A stretch of DNA of 64,000 bases from JAUUSJ01 sp051880475 (GCA_051880475.1 JBJEOA010000005.1:1-64000); one strand, 5' to 3'; shown: positions 7,826 to 18,023, counted from the first letter of the stretch. Program-made: numbers and translations. Notes: a model not told the origin generated them from the letters alone.

Positions 7826-9115
7826 ATGAAGACTAAAAACTATTATTTGTCTATCATAGCCGTTTATATGTGTTATTTAACACATGGTATTCAGGCTTTG
7901 ATTCTTGGACAGAACAATGTTAATTTTGCTACTCAGTGGGGATTCGATATGTCCGATCCTACCTCTGCAGCGTACGCTGCCGGTATCGCAGCTGTAAGTT
8001 CCGCAATCGCTTGGACAGGTTTTGGTAAGTTTGTCAGCGTATGGATTGGCGGAGAAATTTCCGACCGGGTTGGTCGTAAAAAGTTAATGGTAGGAGGAGC
8101 AATTCTTTATGTCATTTGCTTTATAATTCTTATTATGACAAAGAATGCTACTCTCGCTTCTATCTCTGCTTTCTTAGCAGGTGTTGCAACATCTGGTTTT
8201 TGGGATGCATCTGGTTATCCAAATGTACAAGAAGCTTATCCACCAGCTCCTGGTGCTGCATTAATCGGTATTAAATTCTTCGTATCTTTATCAGGTATGA
8301 TTTATCCACTACTTGTTGTTAAGATTGCCGCTGCCGGGAACTGGCATATGAATATTATTATTCCACTTATTATGTCCATCGGATGTCTTATTCTTACAGT
8401 TATCGCAAAATATCCATACGATGAACAGAAAAAAGCGGCAAAATCCTCTGATACAAAAGATAATAAAGATGCTGCTACAGCGGAAATCGAGGCTGCAAAA
8501 GCTAGAATGCTTCAAAAGCCAAACAAATTTGTTGTATTTCTTGTAATGTTTTATGCTTTCCTTTGCATGGCTATTATGTACGGTGCTCAACAGTATACAA
8601 AAGCTTTCGGATTTGCAAAATGTGGATTAACAGAAATGCAAGCTGCTGGTATGACAACAATCTTCACATTAGGTTCCCTATGTGCGGTTATTTTCTGGGC
8701 TATTATGATGGCAAAATTAAAATGGAATCCATTAAAAGTTATCTTAATTGACTCTATTATGACTGCTGTTGCCCTAGCTGGTGTACTCTTTATCCACCAG
8801 GTAACTATCATTTATATCGCAATTGCTTTACTTGGATTTTTCGCATCAGGTGGTGCCCTACAGACAGGTCTTGGTGTTGTACAGATCTTTAACCCAGGTC
8901 CTAAAGGACGTAATACAGGTATCTACTATACCTTCATGGGTGCTGCTTCCTACTTAATCCCTGTTGTAGCTGCTCAGCTTACAAAGATTTCTGGCGAGGC
9001 AAATGCAGTTTACACTTTGATGATCATGCTTCTTGTATTTGCTGTACTTGCTATTTTAAGTTCCCTATACTTAGTAGGACAGTATAAGAAAATCTTTGGT
9101 GAGAATCCATTATAA
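7826..9115 (+). CDS. MFS transporter of unknown substrate
   Basis: 429 residues with 12 predicted membrane segments and the major facilitator loop signature 'GGEISDRVGRKKLMVGG' between segments 2 and 3. A charged central loop (about 205-235, rich in K, D, A) parts the two halves. Start follows AAAGGAGG. It stands alone, divergent from the lactate permease across 750 bases with several palindromes, and ends at a strong terminator. An organic acid or sugar acid substrate is possible, but the sequence gives no specific clue. Confidence 0.85.
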   Translation: MKTKNYYLSIIAVYMCYLTHGIQALILGQNNVNFATQWGFDMSDPTSAAYAAGIAAVSSAIAWTGFGKFVSVWIGGEISDRVGRKKLMVGGAILYVICFIILIMTKNATLASISAFLAGVATSGFWDASGYPNVQEAYPPAPGAALIGIKFFVSLSGMIYPLLVVKIAAAGNWHMNIIIPLIMSIGCLILTVIAKYPYDEQKKAAKSSDTKDNKDAATAEIEAAKARMLQKPNKFVVFLVMFYAFLCMAIMYGAQQYTKAFGFAKCGLTEMQAAGMTTIFTLGSLCAVIFWAIMMAKLKWNPLKVILIDSIMTAVALAGVLFIHQVTIIYIAIALLGFFASGGALQTGLGVVQIFNPGPKGRNTGIYYTFMGAASYLIPVVAAQLTKISGEANAVYTLMIMLLVFAVLAILSSLYLVGQYKKIFGENPL

Positions 9116-9162
9116 AATTTATGTGAATCAATTTTTTCCTTAAATAGAATATAATCCAAAAC

Positions 9163-9201
9163 AAAAATCACTCTGCATCTTCTGTTGTAGAGTGATTTTT
9201 T
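9163..9201. terminator. Bidirectional terminator between MFS and pepF
   Basis: AAAAATCACTCT pairs perfectly with AGAGTGATTTTT around a 14-base loop. A tract on one side and T tract on the other serve both convergent genes. Confidence 0.9.
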
Positions 9202-9220
9202 CTTGCTCAAAGAATCTCTT

Positions 9221-11023
9221 TTAAATATACTGTTTCATCAAATCTATATACTCTCCAAACACCTTAAGTGCCTCATTCACTGGCTCCTCACTTGTCATAT
9301 CTACACCACAAAGTTTTAATAAATCGATACAATCCATACTAGAGCCAGAACTTAAAAACTTCTTGTATTTCTCCACGATTCCCTCCTCGCCAGCTAAAAT
9401 TTTACTGCTAATTGCAATTGCAGCAGAGAATCCAGTTGCATACTGATATACATAAAAAGGACTATAAAAATGCGGAATCCTGCTCCACTCCATTGCAATT
9501 TGTTCATCGCAAATCATGTCTTCTCCAAAATAGAGCTTATTCAAATCATAATAAATCTCACATAAATTATCTGCTGTTAAGCTCTCGCCCTGTTGTACTT
9601 TCTCGTGTGTAATCTTTTCAAACTCCGCAAACATAGTTTGGCGATAAATCGTTCCCTTAAATTGATCTAAAAAGTAATTAATTAAATATGCTTTTTCAGC
9701 ATCATCTTTTGCATGTTCTAATAAATAGTGAATAAGAAGTGCCTCGTTACAAGTAGACGCCACCTCAGCCACAAAAATGCGATATCCCGCATACGGATAT
9801 GGCTGTGCTTTGTCTGAATAATAACTGTGGATGGAATGTCCCATCTCATGTGCCAAAGTAAATACATGATTTAGGCTTCCATTATAATTGAGCAAAACAT
9901 AAGGGTGAGTTCCATATGCTCCCCATGAGTAGGCTCCGCTTCTCTTTCCCTGATTCTCATATATATCGATCCATCCATTGTCAAATCCCTCCTGCAAAAT
10001 TGCAAGATAATCCTCTCCAAGCGGTGCAAGCCCAGCCTTTACGATTTCTTTTGCCTCTTCAAAACTATATTTTTTATCTACCTGCTCCACAAGTGGCACA
10101 TAGATATCATACATATGAAGCTCCTCAACTCCCAATATTTTCTTTCTAAGAGCGATATACTCATACATTTTCGACATATTTTTATGCACCGCATCAATCA
10201 ATTTATCATACACAGAAACTGGAATATGACTCGCGTCAAGTGCCGCTTCTCTAGAAGAATGATAGTTTCTCATCTTCGCAAAGAAAAGCTCCTGCTGTAC
10301 ATTTGCATAGTATGTCGCTGCCAATGTATTTCTATGGGCTTCGTACTGCTTATACATCGCTAAAAATGCCTCTTTTCTCACATCCTGATTATGACTTTCC
10401 AAAAAATGTATATAACGTCCGTGAGTAAGCGAAACTTCCTTCCCATCCTCATCGTGCACCATTCCAAAATTAATATCTGCATTATTAAACATCTGGAAAA
10501 TATTTTGTGGAGCCTGCCCAATCTCAGATACTTTCGCAAGAACAGCCTCCATCTCCTCTGATAAAATATGCTCCTTACCGCGGAATTTCTCGCTAATATA
10601 TCTGCTATAAACCTTTAACTTTGGCTCTTCTTCTATAAATAATTTAATTTTTTCCTCTGAAATTGTCAAAAGCTCTGGCTCCACAAAAGATAATGCATCC
10701 GAAATTTGTACTAGCAAAGACTGTGCTCGTCCACAAAGCTGCTGATAAGTTCCATTCCCCATATCCTCATGGTTTTTCTGGCTGGCATAAACGTATATAT
10801 TTTCAAGCTGCATATTAATCTCATCTTGTGCCTTTAAAACGCGGTAGAGATTGTTGGCACTCTCCCCCATCGTTCCCTGATACTTAGAGAATTCTTCTGT
10901 TTTTTGTTTTAGATTTTTGAAATCTCTCTCCCATAAAGCATCATTTAGATATAAGTCCTCTATTTTCCACTTATCTTCTTGTCTCACTTCTTCTCTCTTT
11001 GGCAATATTGCTGCATGACTCAT
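9221..11023 (-). CDS. pepF: Oligoendopeptidase F (M3B zinc peptidase)
   Basis: Cytoplasmic zinc metallopeptidase that cuts peptides of about 7-17 residues. The zinc motif HExxH is seen in 'LAHEMGHSIHSYY' with the third ligand Glu downstream ('EVASTCNEALL'). I chose the ATG at 11023 because GAGGTGA stands just before it; an in-frame upstream ATG at 11053 has no ribosome site. That gives 600 residues, the family norm. A Nudix gene lies 40 bases upstream on the same strand and may share its transcript. Confidence 0.95.
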   Translation of the reverse strand: MSHAAILPKREEVRQEDKWKIEDLYLNDALWERDFKNLKQKTEEFSKYQGTMGESANNLYRVLKAQDEINMQLENIYVYASQKNHEDMGNGTYQQLCGRAQSLLVQISDALSFVEPELLTISEEKIKLFIEEEPKLKVYSRYISEKFRGKEHILSEEMEAVLAKVSEIGQAPQNIFQMFNNADINFGMVHDEDGKEVSLTHGRYIHFLESHNQDVRKEAFLAMYKQYEAHRNTLAATYYANVQQELFFAKMRNYHSSREAALDASHIPVSVYDKLIDAVHKNMSKMYEYIALRKKILGVEELHMYDIYVPLVEQVDKKYSFEEAKEIVKAGLAPLGEDYLAILQEGFDNGWIDIYENQGKRSGAYSWGAYGTHPYVLLNYNGSLNHVFTLAHEMGHSIHSYYSDKAQPYPYAGYRIFVAEVASTCNEALLIHYLLEHAKDDAEKAYLINYFLDQFKGTIYRQTMFAEFEKITHEKVQQGESLTADNLCEIYYDLNKLYFGEDMICDEQIAMEWSRIPHFYSPFYVYQYATGFSAAIAISSKILAGEEGIVEKYKKFLSSGSSMDCIDLLKLCGVDMTSEEPVNEALKVFGEYIDLMKQYI

Positions 11024-11063
11024 TTTAATCACCTCATCCCTAAAATTAATCATTTCATATACT

Positions 11064-11561
11064 CTATTTTTTCTCTTTTTTATGCTTATCTAAATAATGT
11101 TTTAAAAATGACTTCGCCAATGAATTCTTTGCAATCATCTCGTAAACCTCATCAATTGACATCCATTTTGCCTCGTCTACTTCCTCATTCATTGTAAAAT
11201 CCTCACTCTTTGCAACACAAGAAAAATTAATCATAAGAGTATTAGATGGCGGAAAATATTGACTCTGATTAAACTCTAGCTCATCTACTTCCAATCCCAT
11301 CTCCTCTTTCACTTCTCTTTTTACTGTACTTTCCGCACTCTCACCTTTATTAATATATCCGGCTACAAGAACATATCGGTCTCTTCCATACTGCTTAATC
11401 AATAAAATTTTATCTTTTGTCGGATTTAATACAATCATAGAACAAGCTGTAGAAAAAATTGGAAAGACGTATTGTTTGCAAGTTTCACAGTAGGGTATCA
11501 TTCCCTCATTTTTCAAATATTTCTCTATCAATTTTGTTCCACAATGATAACAGTATTTCAT
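11064..11561 (-). CDS. NudC-like Nudix hydrolase with zinc ribbon
   Basis: 165 residues. An N-terminal zinc ribbon (CYHC near residue 4 and CETC near 26) is followed by a Nudix box 'GYINKGESAESTVKREVKEE', which fits GX5EX7REUXEEXGU. The NAD pyrophosphatase array 'SQYFPPSNTLMINF' sits downstream, as in NudC where SQPWPFPxS marks NADH/NAD-capped RNA hydrolysis. The large N-terminal NudC domain is missing, so this is the short catalytic form common in Firmicutes. Likely substrates are NADH or related dinucleotides. Confidence 0.85.
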   Translation of the reverse strand: MKYCYHCGTKLIEKYLKNEGMIPYCETCKQYVFPIFSTACSMIVLNPTKDKILLIKQYGRDRYVLVAGYINKGESAESTVKREVKEEMGLEVDELEFNQSQYFPPSNTLMINFSCVAKSEDFTMNEEVDEAKWMSIDEVYEMIAKNSLAKSFLKHYLDKHKKEKK

Positions 11562-11656
11562 CTTTTCCCTCCAAATATTTTTTATATTAGTCCAATTGGC
11601 TCTTGCATCATCATATCAATTTTCCCATATTTTTTCAATAAAAATTCTAATAGGCA

Positions 11657-11704
11657 AAAAAATAAGAACTCCGCTGGCAGTTTGCAGAGTTCTTATTTTT
11701 TTTT
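11657..11704. terminator. Strong terminator downstream of citM
   Basis: AAAATAAGAACTC pairs with GAGTTCTTATTTT around about 16 bases. T runs on both strands; it ends the citM transcript before the Nudix gene. Confidence 0.9.
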
Positions 11705-11792
11705 GGGATAAAATTGGTTTTTTACCTAAAAATATAAAATTAGAAGAGGATATTTATATTTTCGAGTTTATGTGGCTACTTTTTATCTTAAT

Positions 11793-11809
11793 CGAAAGCA
11801 ATGCTTTCG
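11793..11809. promoter_or_regulatory. 17-base perfect palindrome downstream of citM
   Basis: CGAAAGCA-A-TGCTTTCG lies 40 bases past the citM stop. It has no T run, so it is either an mRNA 3' end stabilising hairpin or a protein site. Confidence 0.4.
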
Positions 11810-11850
11810 TTAGGATTTTATTTATTTACAAAGCTTTTTACTTTATTTCA

Positions 11851-13188
11851 CTAAAATTTAATTACACCAAGTACAATTCCAGAAAGTAGACAGACAATGC
11901 TGACTCCCCAAATCCAGAAGAAACAAGTTTTAATATGGTCTTTAATCTCTACATTTGCAAGACCAGTTCCAAGGAAAGTAGCTGGAACTACAGGGCTAAT
12001 AAATGTCGCACAGTTTCTACATACTACCATTGCAATGGCTGTATACATTGGGTTTACATCGAATTTTGCTCCGATGCTCATCAAAACAGGGAGCAAACCG
12101 TAAAAATAAGAGTCTGTACAGAATAATAATGTTAATGGTACAGATAATACTCCTATAATAAGTGGGAGGAAACGTCCCATTGACATTGGGATAAAGGCTG
12201 CTAATGTATTTGCCATATGGTCCATAATTCCACTTTGCTCAAGTACTCCTAAGAATACACCTGCTGCTAAAATAGTAGATGCCATCATAAGACCAGGACC
12301 TGCGTGAGATTTAATAATCTTATTTTGTAATTTAGCTCCAGGATAATTTACTAATAATGCTATTACACATCCAATCATAAAAATATAATAGGAAGGAACA
12401 TCTACAAATACTAAACAAAGAATTACAGCTAAAGTAAGAATTCCATTAAAGGCAAAAAGTTTCGGTCTTGCAAGTTCTGTATTTCGACTACCTTCTGCGA
12501 CTTCCTCTACTTCTTCGTTTCCTTCAAATGCGAGAGTGGAATTTTCACCTGCACCTCTCCGTTTTTCAATCATTCCCCAGACAACTGCTGTCACGACAGC
12601 GATAACAATACCAACGATTTGCATTGGAACTAAATTCGACCACAACTCATTTGAGTCAACTCCAAGTACAGATGCCGCACGCATAGTAGGTCCACCCCAA
12701 GGGAAAAGATTCATAACACCCATTGCTGTTACACAGATTAAAAGCAATGTAGTTGGGCGCATTTTTAATCTCTTGTAAACTGGAAGCATGGCTGGAATAG
12801 TGATGAGAAATGTGGAAGCTCCACCTCCGTCTAAATGACCAATCATAGCAATAATACATGTCATTAGAGCGACACCGACTACATTATTTCCAACTTTTTT
12901 CATTAAGGCGTCGATGATTTTATCAAACATTCCAGCGTCTGTCATAACTCCAAAGAATAATACTGAGAAGATAAATAACGCTGCAGTTCCGTGTACATCC
13001 GCTACACCCGCCTTAATAAATTCTCCCATCTCTGAGATACTAAAGGTTCCAGTCATGACTAAAATTACAGTCGTAATAGTAGATACACCTATAAATGCTA
13101 AGGCTGGAACAGTTACATTTTTTAGTAACAAAGCAATAATAACGATAATAGTGGCAAATCCTAATATGGCAAGTATCGTTTCACTCAT
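11851..13188 (-). CDS. citM: CitMHS-family citrate transporter
   Basis: 445 residues with about 12 membrane segments. It belongs to the CitMHS family (TC 2.A.11), which imports metal-citrate complexes with protons. Family marks are 'MIGHLDGGGASTFLITIPAM' and 'TDSYFYGLLPVL'. A charged loop near 205-240 ('EGNEEVEEVAEG') joins the two halves. It lies at the end of a region coding citrate lyase and its maturation enzymes, and its promoter shares an element with that of citDEF. It is its own transcription unit. Confidence 0.92.
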   Translation of the reverse strand: MSETILAILGFATIIVIIALLLKNVTVPALAFIGVSTITTVILVMTGTFSISEMGEFIKAGVADVHGTAALFIFSVLFFGVMTDAGMFDKIIDALMKKVGNNVVGVALMTCIIAMIGHLDGGGASTFLITIPAMLPVYKRLKMRPTTLLLICVTAMGVMNLFPWGGPTMRAASVLGVDSNELWSNLVPMQIVGIVIAVVTAVVWGMIEKRRGAGENSTLAFEGNEEVEEVAEGSRNTELARPKLFAFNGILTLAVILCLVFVDVPSYYIFMIGCVIALLVNYPGAKLQNKIIKSHAGPGLMMASTILAAGVFLGVLEQSGIMDHMANTLAAFIPMSMGRFLPLIIGVLSVPLTLLFCTDSYFYGLLPVLMSIGAKFDVNPMYTAIAMVVCRNCATFISPVVPATFLGTGLANVEIKDHIKTCFFWIWGVSIVCLLSGIVLGVIKF

Positions 13189-13250
13189 TGTTTGTACCTC
13201 CTTTTTTTTATTTTTTTCTTTGTTTTGTATGAGTATAGTATATTTTAGAA

Positions 13251-13290
13251 ACCTTACAGCTCTCCACGATTCTCCTTAAAATTTATTAAG
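13251..13290 (-). promoter_or_regulatory. Shared citrate operator element before citM
   Basis: Minus strand: CTTAA-TAAATT-TTAAG (13275-13290), an inverted repeat, then 16 bases, then TGTAAGGT (13251-13258), and an AT-rich -10 region. The same layout occurs before citD at 21877-21917. It is probably the binding site of the citrate two-component regulator. Confidence 0.6.
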
Positions 13291-13399
13291 TTTTATACAA
13301 AATCTCGTTAAGAATTCAGTTAAAATAAAGCATAAAAACATAAAAAAAGAGCTCCACTCATATTTTTATATAAAATACAAATAGAAACTCTCTTTTAAA

Positions 13400-15550
13400 T
13401 CAATAGACTTCTCTACATTTTTTAATTTTTTCTAAAATTGCTGTATCAGAAACTGGTTTTTCTATATATTCATCTATAACGCCTTTTTTCTTTGCTTCTG
13501 CAATTTTCCTTGTCACACAATCCGTCATTATAAATTTTAACATTTGAGGATATCTTCCCTGAATCGACATACAAAAATCAATGGCACTTTCATTTCCCAT
13601 CATCTCATCGATGACTAATACATCCCTCTCTCTCTCCTCAAGACACTGCTTTACCTCATCTATCGTAAGACAAGTTGTAATCTCTACTTTGAGTTTGGAA
13701 AAATTTTTGGTCAGCATTTCTAAAATTTTTGCATTGTCATCCGCTACTACAATCCCTAAGCTGCTTCGATCCTTTTCTTCCATCATAATAATTTCTTCCT
13801 TTGACTCTAATATAGGAAAATAAATAGAAAATATTGTTCCGACACCTTTCTTACTTTTTACATCGATTCCACCTCTATGAGAGCTAACAATCTGCTCTGC
13901 AAGTGCAAGTCCAAGACCAGTTCCCTCTCCTGCTGCCTTTGTTGTAAAAAAAGGATCAAAAATATGCTGCATTGTCTCGTCATCCATACCACATCCGTCA
14001 TCTTGAATATCAATTTGAATATAATGCGACCACGTATTGGACAAATTTAATTCCTCAATATTTTCAATTTTTTCATATGGTATGGTTGTGGCTCGAACTA
14101 TAAGATTTCCCTCTTTTCTTCCAATAGCATAAATCGCATTCACACAAATATTTAAAATCACTTGGTTTATTTGTGTCGAATTTCCAAGAATTTCCTCATC
14201 TTTTAAATGAAACTCACTATGTAAATGCACATTAGCCGGACGGATAGATTCTATCATTTTCAAAACCCTTACCATTATTTTTTGCACAGAAAGATTTTTA
14301 TAAACTGTCTCCACATTCTTTTTACTTAGAGTAGAAATCTGTCGAATAACATCCTTTGCTTTTTCGGAGGCTTCATAAATCTCTTGTGCATTATCATACT
14401 CATCCGTTCCTTCTGGAAGCTCCATCATTAAAAGTTCTGAAAATCCCATAATTGGTGTCAAAAAATTATTAAATTCATGGACAATTCCTCCCGTCATTGT
14501 TCCCATAATTTGAAGTCTTTGCTGGTGTGCAATCGTCTCTTCATTGCGTTGAATTTCTTCCAATAACTCGTTCAGCTCACGCAAATACATAACCTCTGTC
14601 TCTGTCTTTTTGGCTTCTACAATAACTTTTCCAATCGCTAATGCCACAAGAGAAAATAAAAGCAATAAGCCCATAAAGATAAAAATAATTCGACTAAACC
14701 CCTCTTGAATTGGCTCATAAAAATCATCATAGTCTATCACTGTACTGATTACTAAAAAATCATCTCCTAGTATTGTTGGAACGTAGGCGGCAACCTTCCT
14801 CACTCTCTCTAATTTGGGTGAGGTCCACCAATAAGAATAATATTCTGAGATTCCTTCTTTTCCCTGCTTTTGTTCCTCAATCATATCTTCTAAGCTAGAA
14901 AAATCTAGTCCTGGATATAATTCTTCTCGCCCCTTGATGACATCCAATCCCCACTGTCTAACTTCTGGATGCATAATAATGACTCCCTCTGAATTTTTAA
15001 TAACGACATATCCATTCGTTCCAATATGAATATCAGAAATAAGCTCTTGATAATATTCTTCTCCTCCCATCACAAGACAAAGAAATTCATCCGATTTTGT
15101 TTTCTTTTTGAAAACAAAAAACTTTCTCTCTTCTTGATTTTCATAAAACCAAATTTCTCTCTCCTTATCATTTTTAATAAGCAGACGAGATTTCAAAAAT
15201 TTCATCTCTTTCGCCATCCATTTTATTTTCCCAGTACTATCTTCGAGCATTAAGTTTTCTATATAATTATTTTGCGTATTAATATAACTTTGATACGCCT
15301 CTTTATTTAATATTCCTTTTTCTTGTAATTCGTTCAAAAAATCTAGGTCATCCTCATATTCACTCATGGAAATTTTCATATTTTTTCCAATTACCTCTGC
15401 CATCATAAGAAGTTGTTTCTTTTGATTTTCCATTAGGACATTGCGATACACTTTCCATGTCTGCCATGCGGCGAAAACTAATGCTACTAAAATAATAATT
15501 GGAATTAAACAAAGCACAATATATTTTGTTTTTCTCTTCTCTTTGCCCAT
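13400..15550 (-). CDS. Hybrid sensor histidine kinase of the citrate cluster
   Basis: 716 residues. A membrane segment (about 10-29), an external Cache-like sensing domain (about 36-282), a second segment (about 287-308), HisKA with H358 ('GGIVHEFNNFLTPIMG'), an ATPase domain with 'GEGTGLGLALAEQI', then a C-terminal receiver (about 598-716, 'IVVADDN', 'VLVIDEMM'). The start is fixed by GAGGAG inside citG, giving a 46-base overlap with that gene. It is not a CitA-type kinase by layout, yet its place as last gene of the citCXG operon implies citrate sensing. The receiver has no output domain, so it may tune or relay phosphate to the divergent response regulator. Confidence 0.88.
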   Translation of the reverse strand: MGKEKRKTKYIVLCLIPIIILVALVFAAWQTWKVYRNVLMENQKKQLLMMAEVIGKNMKISMSEYEDDLDFLNELQEKGILNKEAYQSYINTQNNYIENLMLEDSTGKIKWMAKEMKFLKSRLLIKNDKEREIWFYENQEERKFFVFKKKTKSDEFLCLVMGGEEYYQELISDIHIGTNGYVVIKNSEGVIIMHPEVRQWGLDVIKGREELYPGLDFSSLEDMIEEQKQGKEGISEYYSYWWTSPKLERVRKVAAYVPTILGDDFLVISTVIDYDDFYEPIQEGFSRIIFIFMGLLLLFSLVALAIGKVIVEAKKTETEVMYLRELNELLEEIQRNEETIAHQQRLQIMGTMTGGIVHEFNNFLTPIMGFSELLMMELPEGTDEYDNAQEIYEASEKAKDVIRQISTLSKKNVETVYKNLSVQKIMVRVLKMIESIRPANVHLHSEFHLKDEEILGNSTQINQVILNICVNAIYAIGRKEGNLIVRATTIPYEKIENIEELNLSNTWSHYIQIDIQDDGCGMDDETMQHIFDPFFTTKAAGEGTGLGLALAEQIVSSHRGGIDVKSKKGVGTIFSIYFPILESKEEIIMMEEKDRSSLGIVVADDNAKILEMLTKNFSKLKVEITTCLTIDEVKQCLEERERDVLVIDEMMGNESAIDFCMSIQGRYPQMLKFIMTDCVTRKIAEAKKKGVIDEYIEKPVSDTAILEKIKKCREVY

Positions 15551-16467
15551 AATTGCTCCTCATATTTTTCAAGTTTCCACAAAAGAATCGTGCATGCTAA
15601 CAAATCAGCTGCACCTCCTGGGCTAATATGTTTTTTTATACATTCTTCATTTAATTTTACAATTTCTTCCATACCATTCTCTGAAAAAGCTCCTCCAAGT
15701 TTTAAAATTTCTTTCACTCTCTTTTGAAACCATTTTAATTCGATATCAGAGCTTCGACTTAAAATACAAGTATCATTTAACTTCTCTGCAATTGCCAATA
15801 ATACATTTATATAACTCCTATTTTTTTCTTGCCCCTCACTTAAATATTGATTTAATAGTGGATATGCAATTTCTTTTATAATTGGAAATCCCCTTTGCAC
15901 CTCTCCTCTTATTCCTCTCTCTCCATATTTATGGTATAGTCGCTCTCCATTTGTTTTTGGCTGCTTTCTTTTCATTTCTTGAAATTCCGCTTCCAAAATT
16001 TCTTCTGTCATACTTTGAGTTATTTTTAAAATTGCCCTATAATCAAATTTTCCTGTATGCTGCCATATATATCCTGCCGCTGTACTTAAAATTCCCATAG
16101 AGAAAATCATTCCTTTATGCGTATTAATCCCATCCGTTGCCAGATACATTGCATTTTCTGCTTTCATTCCAATCATTCTAATACATGAAAATAATTCTTT
16201 TAATTCTTTCTTCCATCCACAGCCTAACTCAAACATCTGCGTTAAATATGGTGAGATTACCGCTGCACTTTTTACAAATGTAATTGGCTCCATATCCATA
16301 TGTGCTCCATTATCGTGCCTATCGACAAGACCTGGCTTTGGTGTCGTCATTACTTCTTCCACAAGAGCCTCATATATCATTTTCTCAATTAAGTAAGAAA
16401 ACGTTTTGTCAAAAGATGGATAATTTCCCTCATATACAACAAAATAGTCTTTACTCCTATATTTCAT
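15505..16467 (-). CDS. citG: Triphosphoribosyl-dephospho-CoA synthase
   Basis: 320 residues of the CitG family. It joins ATP and dephospho-CoA to make 2'-(5''-triphosphoribosyl)-3'-dephospho-CoA, the precursor of the citrate lyase prosthetic group. The conserved stretch 'TTPKPGLVDRHDNGAHMDM' near residue 42 and 'ATDGINTHKGMIFSMG' are family marks, as is 'SPGGAADLLACTILLW' near the C-terminus. It overlaps citX by 11 bases and the kinase gene by 46, so the whole operon appears translationally coupled. Confidence 0.95.
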   Translation of the reverse strand: MKYRSKDYFVVYEGNYPSFDKTFSYLIEKMIYEALVEEVMTTPKPGLVDRHDNGAHMDMEPITFVKSAAVISPYLTQMFELGCGWKKELKELFSCIRMIGMKAENAMYLATDGINTHKGMIFSMGILSTAAGYIWQHTGKFDYRAILKITQSMTEEILEAEFQEMKRKQPKTNGERLYHKYGERGIRGEVQRGFPIIKEIAYPLLNQYLSEGQEKNRSYINVLLAIAEKLNDTCILSRSSDIELKWFQKRVKEILKLGGAFSENGMEEIVKLNEECIKKHISPGGAADLLACTILLWKLEKYEEQLWAKRREKQNILCFV

Positions 16468-17005
16468 ATGTTTTTTCTCCGTCTCCTATCTCGTCCAAAA
16501 CTTGGTCAATATATTCCAACATAGATTTCACGCTATGTGTTCTGCTTCTTGCACATTGATACGCATTCTTGCCGCAAAGTAGGCATTTTCTTGACGGTCT
16601 GCTAATATCTTCTCTGCTTACTTTTTTTCCATCAAGCTGAATTACATCTATATCAAATAGTCTTCCAATATTTCCTTCTTCTTCTATCTGAACTACTAGT
16701 TCTTTTATCTTACGGGCATCTCCTTCTACAGAGAAATAGGCTTCATATCCGGTCACAGGCATAAAAGTTTTCGTTGCTACAATCTTTAGTGAATATCGTT
16801 CTAATTTATGCAAAATTTTATTAACTCCAAGCCAAAATGCCATTTCATACTTTGGTGAAGTTTTTACTGCACCTGGAATATTTAGCATAAAACAAATTAT
16901 TGGCTGTTTATATTGCTCTATGAAAGCTTTTTGCCTCTCCACTCTTTTTTCTCTAGCATCTAATACCTCATAAATTGAAACTTCTCTCTCCTTCTCCATT
17001 TTCAT
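16457..17005 (-). CDS. citX: Apo-citrate lyase phosphoribosyl-dephospho-CoA transferase
   Basis: 182 residues of the CitX family. It transfers the prosthetic group to the acyl carrier subunit CitD. Seen motifs are 'GRLFDIDVIQLDGKKVSRED' and the C-terminal 'RKCLLCGKNAYQCARSR'. Two Met codons at 17005 and 16999 are both in reach of GAGGGAG, so the start is uncertain by two residues. It overlaps citC by 38 bases and citG by 11. Unlike some species, where citX and citG are fused, they are separate here. Confidence 0.93.
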   Translation of the reverse strand: MKMEKEREVSIYEVLDAREKRVERQKAFIEQYKQPIICFMLNIPGAVKTSPKYEMAFWLGVNKILHKLERYSLKIVATKTFMPVTGYEAYFSVEGDARKIKELVVQIEEEGNIGRLFDIDVIQLDGKKVSREDISRPSRKCLLCGKNAYQCARSRTHSVKSMLEYIDQVLDEIGDGEKTYEI

Positions 17006-18023
17006 ATCTCCCTCTTAAATATTGTAATACCTCTTTTGGCAACATACTCTCTAATTGCTCAAACTGTCCGCCTTTTATATATTTGCGAACTGTGGAAGCA
17101 CTAATTACGATTCCATTTGCCGTTTTTCTCTCCAATTGCGTCACTGTAATTCCATTTTTTGGAAGTTCCTCTTTTAAGCAAAGATTATACTGACTCGTTA
17201 CCGCACAAGATGGCTCACTTCCTACAAATCGCCTCGTAATTCCCAATTTTTTCGCTATACTTTCTGTAAAAATTTTAATATCTAATTTACAATTCATCGT
17301 AAATGCATTGACTTTATCTTTTATAAAATAAGTAGGAAATACGACCGGAGAAATCAAGTAATCGGATGTTTGGTGCAAGATAATATTGCTTATATCTTGT
17401 ACTCCCTTTTTCACTAGCTCATATCTCTCTTTTGTTCTTAAAAATGTCTGCTCCTCTGATAAAATAAAAACATGGAGCCACTCACATTCTTTCGCAGCTT
17501 GCTCAATAAGATAGCGATGTCCGAGCGTAAAAGGATTGCAATTTGCAATTATCGCTCCAATTTCCCTTCCTTTTTCATTCGCTTTTCCAACCTCCATAGC
17601 AACCTTTGTCTCTTTTTCCAATTTTTCTATATATTTTTTCAATCCATTTCTTCGATTTTCTAATAAAAGAATATTTTCTGTCTCTGCGATTGGATAAAAT
17701 CCCATATTACAAAAGATTTCTTTATTTTTGGGTTTCGTAAAACCAAAGAAATGTGTAATTCCATTATCATATAAATGAGAAATCAAATTTGTCATAATTG
17801 TTCCCATTAAATTTTGTCCTTGATATTCCGAAGATACTGCAATACATTTTAGAATATTCCCGCAGCTTGACCCTGTCGCAATTATTTGCTCATCATCTAG
17901 AAGAACTACCGTGTACTCGATTTGTTCATCGTAATCCAACTCCTGCTTTCTTAAAAAATCAATTAATTGCTCTCTCTCTTTCCCATAAAATGGGGTTCCT
18001 ATTCTTTCTATCCAATTACTCAT
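16968..18023 (-). CDS. citC: [Citrate (pro-3S)-lyase] ligase
   Basis: Acetylates the prosthetic thiol of citrate lyase with acetate and ATP, turning the enzyme on. The N-terminal part (about 1-125) is a GNAT-like domain, and the C-terminal nucleotidyltransferase-like domain starts with 'GAIIANCNPFTLGHRYLIEQ', which holds the HxGH-type adenylylation motif. The ATG at 18023 is preferred since AAAGGAG sits six bases before it; an upstream in-frame ATG at 18038 overlaps that site. First gene of the citC-citX-citG-kinase operon. Confidence 0.94.
   Translation of the reverse strand: MSNWIERIGTPFYGKEREQLIDFLRKQELDYDEQIEYTVVLLDDEQIIATGSSCGNILKCIAVSSEYQGQNLMGTIMTNLISHLYDNGITHFFGFTKPKNKEIFCNMGFYPIAETENILLLENRRNGLKKYIEKLEKETKVAMEVGKANEKGREIGAIIANCNPFTLGHRYLIEQAAKECEWLHVFILSEEQTFLRTKERYELVKKGVQDISNIILHQTSDYLISPVVFPTYFIKDKVNAFTMNCKLDIKIFTESIAKKLGITRRFVGSEPSCAVTSQYNLCLKEELPKNGITVTQLERKTANGIVISASTVRKYIKGGQFEQLESMLPKEVLQYLRGRYENGEGERSFNL

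Noticed and set aside
11793..11809. Palindrome past citM as a terminator
   Set aside because: It lacks a T run on both strands, and a strong terminator lies at 11657-11704.
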